Assembly (NCBI GenBank): GCA_964468805.1
Contig: CAYXWM010000071.1
Span: 1 to 11,370, forward strand
Length of the DNA stretch: 11,370 nt
Direction of reading: 5' to 3'
From: CAYXWM01 sp964468805
Lineage (GTDB): Bacteria; Bacillota; Clostridia; Lachnospirales; WRBF01
Positions 1-6,817 of the stretch are shown here, piece after piece. The number at the start of each line of letters is the position of its first letter. Within the stretch, counting starts at the first letter, position 1. The notes beneath the pieces were generated by a model. The model saw nothing but the letters and a program-made list of their open reading frames with translations. It was not told the DNA's origin and searched no databases. The translations under genes and the position numbers were made by a program.

Positions 1-2
1 TT

Positions 3-1781
3 GAAGGTAACATGATAGTACGCTATAAAAACGCGAACCTTGCGTTTACATCATTACCAATTAGCCAAACAATTCGCCTCCGCTGGGACGACACGGTCGA
101 ATCATTCTCTACAGTAAACTTTGATTCAAACGGTGGCAGCAAGGTGAATAGTATAACAGTACCGTTCGGCACGGTATTGCCAAGACCTGCTGACCCCATA
201 AGAGCCGGCTATGTATTTGACGCATGGTATGCAGACGCTACACTTACCAACCGATTTAATGGCAGGCCAAATGTAGCCAATATGACAGTTTATGCCAAGT
301 GGTGGAGTCTTAACAATGCGCCTTACAAGGTAGAGCACTATCTTAGGGATATTGGCGGTAAAACATATACCCTAACCGAAGTCCAGAACCTTACAGGCAT
401 GGCAGGCACAAAGATAGCCCCGCCTGTTAAGAGCTACGCCGGCTTTATAGCACCATCAACCCGTACAGACTATATAAATATTAACGGGTCGAGCGTTTTC
501 AAATATTTCTACGAGCGCGAAGACTATACGTTGACGTTCCGTCCTAATTATGAAGGTGCGTCTGACATGGTTGTCGCACGAAAATTTGGCGAGAGCATAA
601 TACCGCCAATTATGGCGAGAGAGGGGTATACCTTCACCGGCTGGGATACAACAGTGGCCGGTACAATGCCTCCGGCTAACACAACTTATACCGGGAACTG
701 GGTTATCAATCAATATAATGTGGAGTATTGGGTAAACGGTGTGCAGGATACGGCTAATTCAGGCAGTAAGACCTTCGGCACACCGCTAAACTTCACCCCG
801 GCCGTTCAAGCCGATCAAGCCTTTATTGGTTGGTTTACCGACAGCGCGTATGCACAACCATTTGCAGGCAAGACAGTACCGGCCAAAGACCTAAAGCTGT
901 ATGGCCGGATAATTAAGAAAGGTGCGCTTGACGCGGGCAGCTTCGTTGAGCTTAAAGCTATCATAGACGCCGGTACTTACGAAAATCAAACAATCCGTCT
1001 TACCGATAACATTGTAGCCACAAGCCAGCTAACTCTCAAAAAATCTTGTACAATTGACGGCTTGGGGTACACAATAGGGCGCAGTAACGGCTTAACAAGC
1101 GGAGCCGTTTTTGCAATAGATGGAATCGGCAAAACGGTCACATTCACAAATATTATAATAGATGGTAACAACATTGAATCCGGCAGGGGCGCTATTTATG
1201 CAAAAGCAGGAAACCTGGTTTTTGGGGACAACACGGTAGTTAGAAACCACTTCTCAACGGGCGACGGAGGTGGAGTGTATATTGCAAACGGCACTTTCAC
1301 AATGAATGGCGGGAGCATTGAGTATAACACCGCAAACTATAGCGGCGGCGGCGTATATATTTTCTTTGGCGGCTCATTCATAATGAATGGCGGAACCGTT
1401 CAATACAACGAAGCCAAAAACACTATACCTAACAGCGAGGGTGGTGGCGGCGTATGGTCCATGAATTCGTTTACAATGAATAATGGAAGTATTATTTACA
1501 ATAAGGCACAAAGGAAAGGCGGCGGCGTGTACATTTATTCCGGGACGCTCACTTTCAACGATGGATTTATAGATTCCAATACAGCTGTAGAATACCCGGA
1601 AACGGGCAATATTCATGGCAGCGAGCCGTTGGAGCATCAAGTAACAAGAGAAATTACAGACAGCGTGTTAACGGAAAATTCTGAAGAATTTACGGATGAT
1701 ACAGAAACACAAGAAGCGCCGTCAAATGATGATTCTGTTTCTGATGATTCTGTTTCTGATGATTCTGTTTCCGGTAATTAA
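3..1781 (+). CDS. B-repeat / beta-helix surface protein, 3' partial
   Basis: The frame is already open at the window edge, and the first Met (base 12) has neither a signal peptide nor a ribosome site, so this is the C-terminal part of a larger exported protein. Counting from that Met, there are InlB B-repeat (Listeria-Bacteroides repeat) domains at about residues 34-98, 172-231 and 236-301, each with the GY.F.GW or similar core and ending in a strand such as VYAKW. A spacer of the kind often found with them lies at 104-171 (VEHYLRD ... YFYEREDYTLTF). Residues 305-530 look like a right-handed parallel beta-helix with GGGVY/MNGGSI-type repeats near 419, 446, 478 and 503. The tail after 540 is rich in Asp, Ser, Glu and Thr. 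No LPXTG anchor or beta-barrel is visible. The likely role is a cell-surface adhesin or structural protein; the function is inferred from domains only. It is visibly richer in G+C than the region right of 2560 and is probably unrelated to the toxin array. Confidence 0.85.
   Translation, partial: EGNMIVRYKNANLAFTSLPISQTIRLRWDDTVESFSTVNFDSNGGSKVNSITVPFGTVLPRPADPIRAGYVFDAWYADATLTNRFNGRPNVANMTVYAKWWSLNNAPYKVEHYLRDIGGKTYTLTEVQNLTGMAGTKIAPPVKSYAGFIAPSTRTDYININGSSVFKYFYEREDYTLTFRPNYEGASDMVVARKFGESIIPPIMAREGYTFTGWDTTVAGTMPPANTTYTGNWVINQYNVEYWVNGVQDTANSGSKTFGTPLNFTPAVQADQAFIGWFTDSAYAQPFAGKTVPAKDLKLYGRIIKKGALDAGSFVELKAIIDAGTYENQTIRLTDNIVATSQLTLKKSCTIDGLGYTIGRSNGLTSGAVFAIDGIGKTVTFTNIIIDGNNIESGRGAIYAKAGNLVFGDNTVVRNHFSTGDGGGVYIANGTFTMNGGSIEYNTANYSGGGVYIFFGGSFIMNGGTVQYNEAKNTIPNSEGGGGVWSMNSFTMNNGSIIYNKAQRKGGGVYIYSGTLTFNDGFIDSNTAVEYPETGNIHGSEPLEHQVTREITDSVLTENSEEFTDDTETQEAPSNDDSVSDDSVSDDSVSGN
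1728..1772 (+). repeat. 15-bp tandem repeat, three copies
   Basis: The unit GATGATTCTGTTTCT occurs three times head to tail (1728-1742, 1743-1757, 1758-1772), and the last copy ends in C instead of T. It encodes DDSVS three times, directly before the stop codon of the surface protein. Copy number in such in-frame repeats can vary by slippage. Confidence 0.9.
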
Positions 1782-1843
1782 CAAGAGGTTGTGAATACCC
1801 TTTAGTGTAAAAGAAACAATTATCCTAAAATTTGTTGATAACA

Positions 1844-1947
1844 CCGGTGCAGCATAAACGAGGCAACCCGTGAGCGTGACCTCACGCTTGCTGCGACTTA
1901 TACAGTGAAGCGGCGACCTAGGGTCTGCCGCTTTTGCTATGCACCGG
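1844..1947 (+). other. Nested three-stem structure, likely transcription terminator
   Basis: Three helices can form. An outer stem pairs CCGGTGCA (1844-1851) with TGCACCGG (1940-1947), extended by GCA (1852-1854) with TGC (1935-1937) past a two-base bulge. Inside are hairpin AGCGTG/CACGCT (1873-1878 with 1883-1888, loop ACCT) and hairpin AAGCGGC-GACC/GGTC-GCCGCTT (1908-1918 with 1922-1933, loop TAG, one bulged T). The last hairpin runs into only four T residues (1932-1935), so it could act as a weak rho-independent terminator for the surface protein gene, 130 bases upstream. The closing long-range stem makes this a three-way junction, more elaborate than an ordinary terminator. A structured RNA, a repeat-type intergenic element, or an end structure of the neighbouring IS remnant are other readings. 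Confidence 0.5.
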
Positions 1948-1989
1948 CAAGTCCAAAGCGTATAAACTCGGTTTTAAGCCGTAAACCTG

Positions 1990-2180
1990 TCAGAGAAAAA
2001 TCAAAATCCGGCTATATGCAATTGCCCAATCCCGGACCGGCATAGTCCATTTTTTCGCTATTTCTTTCACAGAAAACTACTTTCCGTACCGTATCGTCGG
2101 GCAGGAATATAGCCTTCGCCTTTGTAAACTTACTAACCGGGCGATGGTAGGTTTGTACGGCGTTTGTGGTGTAAATTATT
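1990..2180 (-). pseudogene. IS256-family (mutator-type) transposase, C-terminal fragment
   Basis: On the minus strand, an open stretch begins just inside a stop near 2180 with IIYTTNAVQTYHR and continues through KAKAIF and PDDTVRK, which matches the C-terminal part of IS256/mutator transposases (typically IYTTNA(V/I)E...R..KVTK.KG.F..D...L). After about residue 35 a frame change is needed (near 2060). The next frame then gives KEIAKKWTMPVRDW and ends at a TGA at 1990-1992. Everything upstream of the IYTTNA motif, including most of the DDE catalytic core, is absent. It is therefore a doubly broken relic. The identity is recognised from motif order and was not tested by a search. Confidence 0.75.
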
Positions 2181-2203
2181 TACCCTTTTGCATAAATGTG
2201 GTT

Positions 2204-2209
2204 TATAAT
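2204..2209 (+). promoter_or_regulatory. Possible -10 box upstream of the sigma fragment
   Basis: A perfect TATAAT lies 84 bases before the start codon at 2293. No good -35 box sits at 17 bases; TTTACC at 2179-2184 is 19 bases away. The start codon itself has a clear ribosome site (AAAGGAG at 2278-2284). This is a weak promoter call. Confidence 0.3.
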
Positions 2210-2292
2210 AAATTAAGAATATTTTATTGGTGTCACAACTTACCTCACTTGATTGTCTAATAAGGTGAAGTGAAAGCAAAGGAGAAAACTCT

Positions 2293-2571
2293 ATGAATTA
2301 TGAAAACTTTAAATTAGTGGATACTGCTGTAAGTGGTGACAAACAAGCACTTCAAAGTCTTATTGCCGGTGTTGAGGATATGATTTACAACCTTTCGCTG
2401 CGTATGCTGGGCAGCCCACACGATGCTGAGGACGCAGCACAGGAAATTATCATCAAAATCATCACACAGTTATCTACCTTTCGCAAGGAGAGTGCTTTTT
2501 CAACTGGGGTTTATCGCATTGCCACCAATTACTTAATCAACTGCAAAAAAATTTTCATAGTTACCTTTTAA
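2293..2571 (+). pseudogene. ECF sigma factor, truncated after region 2
   Basis: The product starts like an ECF-type sigma-70 factor and contains region 2: LRMLGSPHDAEDAAQEI at about residues 34-50 (the conserved D.DAEDA/Q core) and FSTGVYRIATNYL at about 70-82, the promoter-melting and -10 recognition part. The usual Trp in FSTW is Gly here, explained by TGG to GGG. The protein stops at 92 residues, whereas such factors are usually 160-200, and region 4 (-35 recognition) is missing. Similarity ends at NCKK, near base 2551. The DNA beyond reads as the decayed end of a minus-strand gene, so the sigma gene was cut by the incoming DNA. The start is supported by AAAGGAG about nine bases upstream. 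It is unlikely to work as a sigma factor; a residual region 2 fragment could still bind core polymerase, but that is speculation. Confidence 0.8.
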
Positions 2572-2786
2572 TTCAATAAAGGTATTATCGTTTTTTACTA
2601 TAAAATCATCATAAGACAAGGATATCGGAGTATTTCAATCTGTGTTGTCTATGCGTCGGGTTGTAGTATCAAATTTTCTATTTCCTGCTTTCGTACGGTT
2701 TTTTCATTGCTAGCTTGAAAAGCATCAGAACACCCGATTAAAATAACAGATAGCATAACAGTAATTAAAAGGGGTTTAGTCTTTAT
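2551..2786 (-). pseudogene. Lipoprotein gene remnant (candidate immunity), lost start codon
   Basis: On the minus strand, a lipoprotein signal peptide is readable from codon 2786-2784: KTKPLLITVML, a hydrophobic stretch, then a lipobox ending in LIGCS. At the expected start the codon is ATA, where ATG would give a normal MKTK start, and a ribosome site (GGGAAGGTG) sits at the right distance upstream. About 45 codons follow, then an in-frame TAG at 2649-2651. After that, another frame gives SYDDFIVKNDNTFIELKG and ends near the sigma gene break. Its start region overlaps the stop of the effector tail just upstream, as expected for an effector-immunity pair. The best reading is a dead periplasm-facing immunity lipoprotein. 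The family is not recognised. Confidence 0.6.
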
Positions 2787-2889
2787 TTTTAATCACCTTC
2801 CCATTCACAGCATTAATAGGCATATTTCTGTAATTACCGTCAAAAAACAACTCCATCCATGCAGGTTTCAATTCCCTTCTGAAACCATG
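2776..2889 (-). pseudogene. C-terminal tail of a lysozyme-like effector
   Basis: A short open stretch between a TAG at 2890-2892 and the TAA at 2776-2778 reads HGFRRELKPAWMELFFDGNY, followed by about 17 more residues. This resembles the C-terminal end of phage-type lysozymes (GH24), where a G..RRR...E..LF..G.Y motif closes the domain. The intact GH24 gene at 3662-4816 has GLFRRRLMEFNIFFNNDY in the same place. No start or catalytic part remains. It lies between an intact immunity gene and a lipoprotein remnant, in the position an effector would occupy. The assignment rests on one short motif and on context. Confidence 0.5.
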
Positions 2890-2904
2890 CTATTTAAAAA
2901 CAAG

Positions 2905-3648
2905 CTAATATTTTGATTTACCACCGGGGCCATAATATTTCTCATCCCTCTCCATTCTCCAAAGGCCACAAAAGTCTACATAAACAGTATCCTTGCTATT
3001 CGGGTTAATATAGATAATATTACTAAAATTTTTCTTAACCTGTCCTTGTTTAAACTCACTTTGATCACCTAAGTCATATTGCGTATAATATTTAATTTTT
3101 AGAAAATTTTCAGCACCAAATAATTGAATATTATATTGCTGAGTATCAGTACATACATTACTTAAATTAATAATGTCGGAATCCATTTTTTCTATGGAAT
3201 ATACAGGTTCTTTTACAGATAAAAATCCACCGTTTTTTCCAAATAAAAACATATCTTTAGCACTCGTGAAAGAATTTTGTGTCACTGGAATTGCAAATTG
3301 TATCCAATCTTTATCATAATGTATTACAATATTTTTTTTAAGTTCCTCTGACCCTAAATCACTAATATTGTACGTAGTATTGTATGCAGTATTATGACTT
3401 TCATCTAATTCAAACAACCTCTCAGAAAACCGCCATTGCCCAAAAAGATGCTCCTCCAAAAAGATAATTTCATTGTTTGTTAAGCTTAAAAAGGGTTCCT
3501 CTTTGTTAGACCCATCAGCAGGATAATTTTCCGGAGTACAAAAGCCTGTACTATTTTGTGATGTTGGAATTTTAGACAAAAAATATCCTGATAAAAATAT
3601 CACAACACAAGTAAGTATATATATATTCCATTTACCTGTTTTATTCAT
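2905..3648 (-). CDS. Membrane-anchored candidate immunity protein
   Basis: I do not recognise the family. The start is set at the ATG at 3648 (MNKTGKW), not the in-frame ATG at 3672, because AAGGAG lies about six bases before it; the upstream ATG would overlap the end of the lysozyme gene and has no such site. The 247-residue protein begins with a short charged end and one hydrophobic segment (about residues 8-25, YILTCVVIFLSGYF), most likely an uncleaved anchor, followed by a long polar domain outside the inner membrane. A possible domain start is LFGQWRFSERLFEL at about 84-97. It has few Cys and no catalytic signature. It begins 13 bases after the stop of the GH24 lysozyme gene, so the pair is co-transcribed if at all. 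Its position and periplasmic location suggest protection against that lysozyme. That role is inference. Confidence 0.7.
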   Translation of the reverse strand: MNKTGKWNIYILTCVVIFLSGYFLSKIPTSQNSTGFCTPENYPADGSNKEEPFLSLTNNEIIFLEEHLFGQWRFSERLFELDESHNTAYNTTYNISDLGSEELKKNIVIHYDKDWIQFAIPVTQNSFTSAKDMFLFGKNGGFLSVKEPVYSIEKMDSDIINLSNVCTDTQQYNIQLFGAENFLKIKYYTQYDLGDQSEFKQGQVKKNFSNIIYINPNSKDTVYVDFCGLWRMERDEKYYGPGGKSKY

Positions 3649-3661
3649 TCTATACTCCTTG

Positions 3662-4816
3662 TTAATAACCAACTATGATTTTTAAATTTTCCATTTGATT
3701 ACTGTCATAAAATGTGTAATCATTGTTAAAAAATATATTAAATTCCATTAACCTACGGCGAAACAACCCCTCATTGCTGCCATACCATCCATTATCGACA
3801 GCTTTATGCAAAGCATTTATAGCTCCTTTTTTATCCTTTCGTAAAAAGTAATATAATAAGCTATCAGGATCATATGCTCGGTTACCATTATAAACAAGAC
3901 TTGTTATTCCATCCATTTCATTTTGAGAAAATTTAGCTCCTATTTCGTTTGCAAATTTTGATGCTTGTGTTTGATATTTTATTAAGTCGTTTACAAGTAA
4001 AGTTTCTGCTTCCTGAAACGTTAATATTGCAGGATTGTCCTTATAAGATTTATAGCTTTCCAGCTGTTTTGAAATGATAGCAGTAACGGTACTAACATTT
4101 TGCTTACTTCCTGTGGTAAATCCATATTTAGTTGCATCATTATCAGATTGTATAGCATGTCCGTATCCGAGTTTCACATAGCCGTCGTTTGAGTTGTGAG
4201 GTTTAATGGCTATTCTTATTCCATTTTCATCAATAACATAATCACTGTCTTTATATGGTTTTTCGATATTAGTAAGCCATCTTGACAATGTTGTTGATTT
4301 ACCACCTAATCCCTCAAAATCAAACCTAACAGTCTTAGGATTATCTACCCACTCTAATTTCCATCCACCCAAATTTTTGATAAGTCCTAACTTTAAAGGA
4401 GCGTTGCTGTCGGTGCTTTTTATTGTCTTAGTCGCACCGGTATCATCTTTATACTTTAACTCGCTCAGACCCATGGCTTTTATTAACTCAGGATAGTATA
4501 ATGTATAGGCTGCATTTTTAATCACGTACCCTTTTTTTAAATCAGTTGTTTTACCGTCTTTAACAAGCTTAACGTATACTTCCTGCTTTCTGTAAACATT
4601 ATCATAAACGTTATTCTCTCCTTTATAGCCTTGGGGTCCAAGCTCTTCATATTCACTAAGACCCGAATCAGATAACTTTTTAGTACCTTGCAGTCTAAAA
4701 AGTTTTTCATCCTTTAGATTCCCTTCGGGAGTATAAGTACACTCCCTTACTAAATAATTAATACCTATGTACTCCGTTGAAGCCCCCTTAACCGCCGCTC
4801 CAACAAAAATATCCAA
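3662..4816 (-). CDS. Orphan effector cassette with GH24 (phage-type) lysozyme domain
   Basis: A 384-residue frame starting at a TTG codon. Residues 1-11 (DIFVGAAVKG) are the conserved hinge that joins an Hcp-like domain to its cassette in the gene at 7534. Residues 12-170 form an adaptor region with parallels in the other effectors (YTLYYPELIKAMGL at 104-117, GWKLEW at 151-156). Residues 190-365 match GH24 lysozymes: candidate catalytic Glu197, GYGH at 217-220 preceded by a short insertion compared with T4 lysozyme, TFQEAETLLVNDL at 266-278, NEMDGITSLVYNGN at 299-312, and GLFRRR at 350-355. Predicted activity is cleavage of the MurNAc-GlcNAc bond of peptidoglycan. No ribosome site suits the TTG, and the frame continues upstream into a broken Hcp-like remnant behind a terminator. 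This is therefore probably a displaced, silent cassette, although the hydrolase domain looks intact. Confidence 0.85.
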   Translation of the reverse strand: MDIFVGAAVKGASTEYIGINYLVRECTYTPEGNLKDEKLFRLQGTKKLSDSGLSEYEELGPQGYKGENNVYDNVYRKQEVYVKLVKDGKTTDLKKGYVIKNAAYTLYYPELIKAMGLSELKYKDDTGATKTIKSTDSNAPLKLGLIKNLGGWKLEWVDNPKTVRFDFEGLGGKSTTLSRWLTNIEKPYKDSDYVIDENGIRIAIKPHNSNDGYVKLGYGHAIQSDNDATKYGFTTGSKQNVSTVTAIISKQLESYKSYKDNPAILTFQEAETLLVNDLIKYQTQASKFANEIGAKFSQNEMDGITSLVYNGNRAYDPDSLLYYFLRKDKKGAINALHKAVDNGWYGSNEGLFRRRLMEFNIFFNNDYTFYDSNQMENLKIIVGY

Positions 4817-4903
4817 CCTCGGAGGATTATTAACCTTTTCAAAAGCTGCACCAAAAGTTTCTTCATAATACCCCCGAGCTTAACCCCTGCAACCTTGTCC
4901 AAT
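4785..4903. repeat. Direct repeat copy A at the Hcp/cassette hinge
   Basis: Bases 4785-4837 are identical over 53 bp to 7053-7105. The similarity continues, more diverged, to 4903 (matching about 7172). The repeat encodes the FEKVNNPPRLDIFVGAAVKG hinge of the Hcp-like effectors. Both copies lie in the same orientation, so recombination between them would delete or exchange the GH19-RsiV-like pair. Confidence 0.9.
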
Positions 4904-4953
4904 ATATAACTCTCACAAAAAAGGAAGAAAAAAACCTTTATACCGGTTTAACT
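4817..4953 (-). pseudogene. Remnant of Hcp-like domain upstream of the GH24 cassette
   Basis: Immediately before the TTG, the same frame reads FGAAFEKVNNPPRL, matching FAAAFEKVNNPPRL in the intact Hcp-like gene. Going further upstream, GVKLGG is read only after a one-base shift: the intact copy has GGTAATTATGAAG and this copy has GGTATTATGAAG, a single-base deletion near 4870. Similarity ends at LDK (about 4903). Beyond that the frame runs into a stop at 4954-4956 within terminator DNA. About 120 residues of the tube-like domain are therefore missing. This is a 5'-truncated, frameshifted duplicate. Confidence 0.8.
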
Positions 4954-4965
4954 AAATCCAAAGGT
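4928..4965 (-). terminator. Rho-independent terminator after the RsiV-like gene
   Basis: On the minus strand, nine bases after the stop codon at 4974, ACCTTT pairs with AAAGGT, enclosing a second stem GG(A)TTTA/TAAACC, and is followed by a run of seven T. The hairpin has asymmetric internal bases, but the arrangement and T-run are typical. It closes the operon that starts with the tail-tube-like gene and separates it from the orphan lysozyme cassette. Confidence 0.7.
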
Positions 4966-4973
4966 AACTATCG

Positions 4974-5720
4974 TTAAGACTGAATTTCTAAAATGATATA
5001 ATTGCTATTACCTTGATTTACGGGAATAATAAGATTTATACAATTTTCGCTAATAAAAAAAAGATTATTCTTGTTTGGCAAAATGTTATAGCTTTCAATA
5101 AAGTCTAATACTGTTTCAACAACAAAGGATTTATCGTACATAGGAGCTGAATGATACTTAATTTCACCTTTTTCAAGTTTTTTTATTAAATCCTCATTAA
5201 TAGAAAAAAAGTCAGAGATATTTCTCGTTTCTCCTGTCTTAGTATCAATTGTTATGCCGTAGGCAAACACCCTTGCATGAGAAATCGAATACAAGTGACC
5301 GTAATATTTTATACTGAAAAAGTCATCATCAGATTTTGTTATTGTATAATCGGAGCAATACTCTTTTATATCTCGTATATCTCTGCCAATTAAAAAGCCA
5401 TCATCGTTGCCAATGCTTAGTGCAAACAAAAGCTTGTTTATTTGCGTTTCTAAGTCCATATTATATCTACTGTATTCATTAGAAAAATATATTTGAGGAA
5501 ACCGTATGTCAATATTTCTTTTGTAATGCACATATTTATTAGTGTCAATTGGGTTATTTTCAATAATATGAGAGGGGTAGATAGCATAATTTTTTGTCTC
5601 TATGTTTTGGACATCTTCAGTAGTATCTTCAACATTCTTACCATTAGCATTACTGGCGAAATTGACCAAAACGACTGTGCAGACAAATAAAAGTGCAAAA
5701 ACAAGACAGAACTTTTTCAT
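4974..5720 (-). CDS. Secreted RsiV-like (DUF4163/DUF3298-like) candidate immunity protein
   Basis: The 248-residue protein starts MKKFCLVFALLFVC, a signal peptide with cleavage likely near residues 23-27, giving a periplasmic product. AAGGAG about eight bases before the ATG supports the start. The mature part resembles the extracellular region of RsiV/PdaC-type proteins. Residues 65-130 fit the DUF4163-like half. Residues about 150-246 fit DUF3298: FAYGITIDTKTGETRNISDFF at 152-172 (the Y.idlkTGk...L.DLF signature), a helical stretch, then NNLFFISENCINLIIP and a final YIILEI strand. RsiV of Bacillus subtilis, which has this domain, binds lysozyme directly. The gene follows a GH19-like cell-wall hydrolase effector by about 105 bases, so the natural inference is that it binds and blocks that enzyme in the periplasm. 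The role is inferred. Confidence 0.7.
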   Translation of the reverse strand: MKKFCLVFALLFVCTVVLVNFASNANGKNVEDTTEDVQNIETKNYAIYPSHIIENNPIDTNKYVHYKRNIDIRFPQIYFSNEYSRYNMDLETQINKLLFALSIGNDDGFLIGRDIRDIKEYCSDYTITKSDDDFFSIKYYGHLYSISHARVFAYGITIDTKTGETRNISDFFSINEDLIKKLEKGEIKYHSAPMYDKSFVVETVLDFIESYNILPNKNNLFFISENCINLIIPVNQGNSNYIILEIQS

Positions 5721-5777
5721 AAGTTGACTCCTTAGTATAATTTCAAACCAATAAATTTAGTGTATTCTCTTATAATT

Positions 5778-5811
5778 GCCCATAACTAACTGAAATTAGT
5801 CAGCTATGGGC
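5778..5811 (-). promoter_or_regulatory. Hairpin between effector and immunity genes
   Basis: In the 105-base gap, GCCCATA pairs with TATGGGC, with an inner ACTAA/TTAGT stem and a six-base loop; four bases bulge on one side. No T-run follows, so it is not a typical terminator. It may protect the upstream message from 3' decay or allow partial termination, adjusting the ratio of effector to immunity protein. Either role is inference. Confidence 0.5.
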
Positions 5812-5825
5812 ATATGCCGCTTTCA

Positions 5826-6704
5826 TTACTTAAAAATACCTTTCTCAATTATTTTGTCATATAGCGCCTTTCTTAATGGGAATGTTGCCGTATCCCATCT
5901 GTTTATTTTACGACTAACATCATCAACAGATGCACCGGAATCAACAAGACTATTAAGTTGTTTAATCGTCCAGTCATATCCTGCACTTTCCCAAGCAAAA
6001 TTATCGCTAACATATGTATATCCTTTATCAACGATATTAGTATAAGTGCTAATATTAAGTCCTAAAGTTTTTGCACCGTTTAATAATTTTGTATATTCTC
6101 TATTAATTGCATTAGCATAATTGTTATTAGGGCTTCTAAACGTAGTATAGTTGGACAACTCCGGGTGAGCCTGTAAAGCTAAGTAAGTTGCAAATGCCCG
6201 GTAGGAATACTTCCAAGTCATTTGAATATAGCCTACTCCCCTATATTTACTGCCATAATCCTTATTAGCAAAATATGACTCAGAGCCTTGCTCGAAAGTA
6301 TATAATCCCTTGCTAGATTCATGCAAGCATTGAGCGATAAAATGTCTTATTCTCTTTGGTGTATTAATTTTATATTTCTCCAAAACTCGATTTAAATCTG
6401 CAACCATCGCATCATTAATAGTGCTTTCATTCCAACCGGCAGCAATGAGCTGCGCCTTGGTTACTAATGCCTTTTCCGATGCATTAAAAATAAACGTGGC
6501 ATTCGCCCTACTCCATTCTTTAGTTTTTGGATTTTGTACACTTTTATTAATAGATATAGACCAATTTTCCGGCTGCTGGGTAATGTCATAAAGCATCAAG
6601 TAATCGTTGGCATACTTAGCAGGTCGAACTTTTAATTCTTGTATTTTACCTGTATTGTCAGTGTAAACAAAAGCCCCATGTTTAAAATCAACTTTGTTTT
6701 CCAT
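5826..6704 (-). CDS. GH19-like cell-wall hydrolase effector domain (3' part of a frameshifted gene)
   Basis: Counting from the ATG at 6704, residues 1-75 belong to the adaptor shared with the other effectors (NWSISINKS ... WSRANATFIF). Residues 82-285 resemble the chitinase/lysozyme class of family GH19: FIAQCLHESS at 122-131 with candidate catalytic Glu129, YRGVGYIQMTW at 154-164 (the YRGRG.IQLTG block), NFAWESAGYDW at 235-245, and a C-terminal D.VSRKINRW helix. Bacterial members of this type degrade chitin or peptidoglycan; the neighbours favour peptidoglycan. The ATG at 6704 is probably not the true start: the frame is open upstream to 6866, overlaps the end of the Hcp-like gene by 49 bases, and those extra codons (e.g. 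IRIIRSGKTI, YYTFNLKELLEVM) align with the adaptor of the GH24 effector. The original product was evidently one fusion protein, now split by a one-base shift. Confidence 0.85.
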   Translation of the reverse strand: MENKVDFKHGAFVYTDNTGKIQELKVRPAKYANDYLMLYDITQQPENWSISINKSVQNPKTKEWSRANATFIFNASEKALVTKAQLIAAGWNESTINDAMVADLNRVLEKYKINTPKRIRHFIAQCLHESSKGLYTFEQGSESYFANKDYGSKYRGVGYIQMTWKYSYRAFATYLALQAHPELSNYTTFRSPNNNYANAINREYTKLLNGAKTLGLNISTYTNIVDKGYTYVSDNFAWESAGYDWTIKQLNSLVDSGASVDDVSRKINRWDTATFPLRKALYDKIIEKGIFK

Positions 6705-6817
6705 TACTTCTAATAATTCTTTGAGATTAAAAGTATAATAATCTCCATCAAGATATCCATAATTATTATTGGTAATAGTTTTCCCGCTTCTAATAATTCT
6801 AATATCTATCAGTTTAC

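Noticed and set aside
1374..1640. Minus-strand open frames opposite the surface protein (126-338, 456-713, 986-1174, 1374-1640)
   Set aside because: They are antisense to a convincing repeat protein and have no supporting starts or domain patterns.
1840..1950. Integron attC site
   Set aside because: The region is palindromic, but I could not find the paired RYYYAAC and GTTRRRY core sites in the right positions, and there are no cassette genes or integrase nearby.
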